From: Fictibacillus norfolkensis
Lineage (GTDB): Bacteria; Bacillota; Bacilli; Bacillales; Fictibacillaceae
Length of the DNA: 64,000 bases
Direction: 5' to 3'
Assembly (NCBI RefSeq): GCF_014836645.1
Contig: NZ_JACSQM010000003.1
Location: 496,001-560,000 of the forward strand
The notes beneath the pieces were generated by a model, which was not told the DNA's origin, searched no databases, and was given only the letters and a program-made list of their open reading frames with translations. The position numbers were made by a program, and so were the translations under genes. Positions 62,402 through 64,000 of the stretch are shown piece by piece. Position 1 is the stretch's first letter; each line of letters opens with the position of its first letter.

Positions 62402-63163
62402 TTATTTTTTTAAAAAGGCTTCTACTCTTTTATGGTGTTCGTCTGACGCCCATAACTTTGCACAGCGTTCGATCTCATTTTGTACGCTCTGCTTTATTCT
62501 TCCTGCATCAAATCTTTCAAGCTGTAGAGCTTTATAAGATTCGATAACACCCAGAGGTTGAGAAGTAAAACGACTTACATAGCGTTCTGTTTCTTTCAAA
62601 CTGTTTCCTTTAATAACATATTGGATGAATCCATAATCCATGCCTTGCTTAGCTGTAACAGGAGTAGAGCTGTATAAGAGGTCCATGGCTCTTGTCAGGT
62701 TGATTCTTTCTAAGAGGTAAGTCCCTCCTCCCCAGCCCGTTGTAATGCCTAAACGACCTTGGATAAACCCTACCTTCGCCTCCGCTCGAGCAAGCCTTAT
62801 ATCGCAAGCTGATGCTATCTCACATCCGCCCCCAACTGCTGATCCGTTTAGAAGAGCGATAGTAGGTTTTGGAAAAAAGAATAGCTCGTGAAGAATGTTA
62901 CCCATTTTTGATAACATCCCGTATGCTTGTTCTTCGGTCTTTAATGAATGGAAAGCACTAAGGTCTCCTCCCGAACAAAACGCTTTTGAACCTGCTCCCG
63001 TTATGATAAGAACTTTTACCTCTTCGTCCTTTTTTGCTGTGTTCAATAGAGTGGATAAGTGTTTCATCACTTCGTAGTTGATCGCATTACGCACAGATGG
63101 ACGATTCAATGTGATCCACCCTATTCCATTCTTTTTTTCCCATAATACAGGTTGCTCGTTCAC
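62402..63163 (-). CDS. Enoyl-CoA hydratase/isomerase family protein
   Basis: 253 aa crotonase fold. Oxyanion-hole motifs ITGAGSKAFCSGGDLSAF (about 55) and LLNGSAVGGGCEIASACDIRLA (about 105). By eye alignment with mitochondrial hydratase, the first catalytic Glu (in PEILIGTIPGAGGT) is replaced by Gly (QGRLGITTGWGGGT) and the second by Asp (TRAMDLL), so classical hydratase activity is doubtful. GTG or ATG start at 63163 behind GGAGGTG. Lies between rpmF and rsfA. Confidence 0.85.
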   Translation of the reverse strand: MNEQPVLWEKKNGIGWITLNRPSVRNAINYEVMKHLSTLLNTAKKDEEVKVLIITGAGSKAFCSGGDLSAFHSLKTEEQAYGMLSKMGNILHELFFFPKPTIALLNGSAVGGGCEIASACDIRLARAEAKVGFIQGRLGITTGWGGGTYLLERINLTRAMDLLYSSTPVTAKQGMDYGFIQYVIKGNSLKETERYVSRFTSQPLGVIESYKALQLERFDAGRIKQSVQNEIERCAKLWASDEHHKRVEAFLKK

Positions 63164-63202
63164 TATCTACACCTCCGATACAAAAGAAAACGCTTTATTT
63201 AT

Positions 63203-63240
63203 GTATATGAAAAAACAGGAAGCCTATAGCTTCCTGTTTT
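63203..63240 (-). terminator. Terminator after rpmF
   Basis: AAAACAGGAAGC / GCTTCCTGTTTT hairpin (63212-63240) followed by TTC on the minus strand; directly after the rpmF stop. Confidence 0.85.
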
Positions 63241-63243
63241 TCA

Positions 63244-63417
63244 TTACTTGCTAACTACTTCTTTTCCTTTGTAAGATCCACACTCACGGCAAACGCGGTG
63301 AGATAACTTGTATTCTCCGCACTGTGGACACTTTACCATACCAGGCATGGAAAGCTTGTAGTGTGTACGACGCTTCGCTTGGCGAGTTTGAGAAGTTCTG
63401 CGAAAAGGTACTGCCAT
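63244..63417 (-). CDS. rpmF: 50S ribosomal protein L32
   Basis: 57 aa ribosomal protein of the large subunit. Sequence begins [22 protein letters not shown]. Four Cys in two CxxC pairs (CPQC, CREC) show the zinc-binding (C+) type. Start ATG 63417 behind AAGGAGGTGG. Follows yceD, the usual yceD-rpmF pair. Confidence 0.97.
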   Translation of the reverse strand: MAVPFRRTSQTRQAKRRTHYKLSMPGMVKCPQCGEYKLSHRVCRECGSYKGKEVVSK

Positions 63418-63468
63418 TTGTATCCACCTCCTTAAAGGTTCTAGAAAGAATCATTATAACCTATTCTT

Positions 63469-63987
63469 TCACTTTTTGTCTTCGTCAAAAAATTTAGCCA
63501 GACCTTCCAAACGCGGATCAATCCGGTTTTTCATGTCCTCATCCGTAACCCTCTTCCATCCTTTACCTTCAATAGGAGCAGGACTGTCTGTCACATCAGC
63601 AGCCGTAATTTTCAACGGTTTTTCAAGCAAAATATGCTCTTCGATGACAGGGAGAAGGTCAACGTAATGTCCTTCGACTTTGTGAAGGCTCTCTTCATCT
63701 TCGAATTCCGTATAGTTCGGATCGAAAATAAAAATTTCCGTCGTTTTTACCGAGAATGGAAATTCCACATCTACCAAAGTGTTGGCACATGGCAACACCA
63801 TTTTTCCTTTTATGTTTAAGTAAAAAGTGGCTTTTTGCTGAGTTACATCTGCATGTCCTTCTACGTGAACAGGATCAACGCTTCTGATCTCCGGGTCTTT
63901 TTCCATCACTCCGCTCACATCAACATTTTGTTCAAATGTTAACGGTTTACGGTAAAAATTTTTAATTTCTTGTAGTGACCATTTCAT
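63469..63987 (-). CDS. yceD: DUF177 / YceD family protein (YlbN)
   Basis: 172 aa. Conserved motif GKMVLPCANTLVDVEFPF (about 78-95), which holds the family Cys. Members are co-transcribed with rpmF and linked to 23S rRNA maturation in E. coli and plants. Start ATG 63987 behind AGGTG. An acidic segment (FDPNYTEFEDEESLHKVEGHYVD) follows the motif. Confidence 0.92.
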   Translation of the reverse strand: MKWSLQEIKNFYRKPLTFEQNVDVSGVMEKDPEIRSVDPVHVEGHADVTQQKATFYLNIKGKMVLPCANTLVDVEFPFSVKTTEIFIFDPNYTEFEDEESLHKVEGHYVDLLPVIEEHILLEKPLKITAADVTDSPAPIEGKGWKRVTDEDMKNRIDPRLEGLAKFFDEDKK

Positions 63988-64000
63988 GTCTTTATCACCT

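Overview
The window is a stretch of chromosome from a spore-forming member of the Bacillaceae. Evidence is the complete pyr operon with PyrR attenuators, spoIIGA-sigE-sigG, spoVD, spoVE, rsfA, divIVA-sepF, bacillithiol synthase bshC, and gene order close to Bacillus subtilis but read on the opposite strand. A genus cannot be fixed from sequence alone; Fictibacillus or a related genus would fit. Almost every gene lies on the minus strand. Exceptions are rqcH (yloA) and the acetyltransferase ylbP. No rRNA, tRNA, phage, insertion sequence or CRISPR array was seen.

Layout: (1) 1-5.3 kb: def (partial), priA, coaBC, rpoZ, gmk, remA. (2) 5.3-10.5 kb: the divergent pair yloB (Ca2+ ATPase) and rqcH, with a tandem repeat array on each side. 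(3) 10.5-23 kb: pyrR-P-B-C-AA-AB-K-D-F-E plus a methyltransferase as last gene, with three attenuators. (4) 23-31.9 kb: rluD, lspA, ileS with an isoleucine T-box, divIVA, ylmH, ylmG, sepF, ylmE, pgeF, ylmC. (5) 31.9-34.6 kb: sigG, sigE, spoIIGA. (6) 35.3-54.7 kb: the division and cell wall cluster mraZ-rsmH-ftsL-pbpB-spoVD-murE-murF-mraY-murD-spoVE // murB-divIB-ylxW-ylxX-sbp-ftsA-ftsZ, without murG. (7) 54.8-64 kb: bshC, DUF3397, a ketopantoate reductase-like gene, a three-gene biotin-dependent acyl-CoA carboxylase operon, ylbP, rsfA, an enoyl-CoA hydratase homologue, rpmF and yceD.

The coding content is ordinary core genome. The interest lies between genes. Four copies of a MITE-like repeat with GTTGATT termini occur between 24.5 and 42 kb, and two of them carry a second structured module. 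The repeats sit where genes expected from B. subtilis order (murG, ylyA, bpr) are missing; yloC is also missing, at a tandem array. Two forespore regulator genes, sigG and rsfA, share one design: a perfect inverted repeat whose downstream arm contains the ribosome binding site and whose upstream arm lies before a candidate internal promoter. Read-through mRNA could therefore be locked while mRNA from the gene's own promoter stays open. Other candidate regulatory sites are an MraZ operator with 10-bp phasing, a spoIIG-type promoter with a 22-bp spacer, a cre box over a SigE-like promoter, a TetR-type palindrome inside the carboxylase operon, a possible attenuator before divIB, and an aberrant third pyr attenuator.
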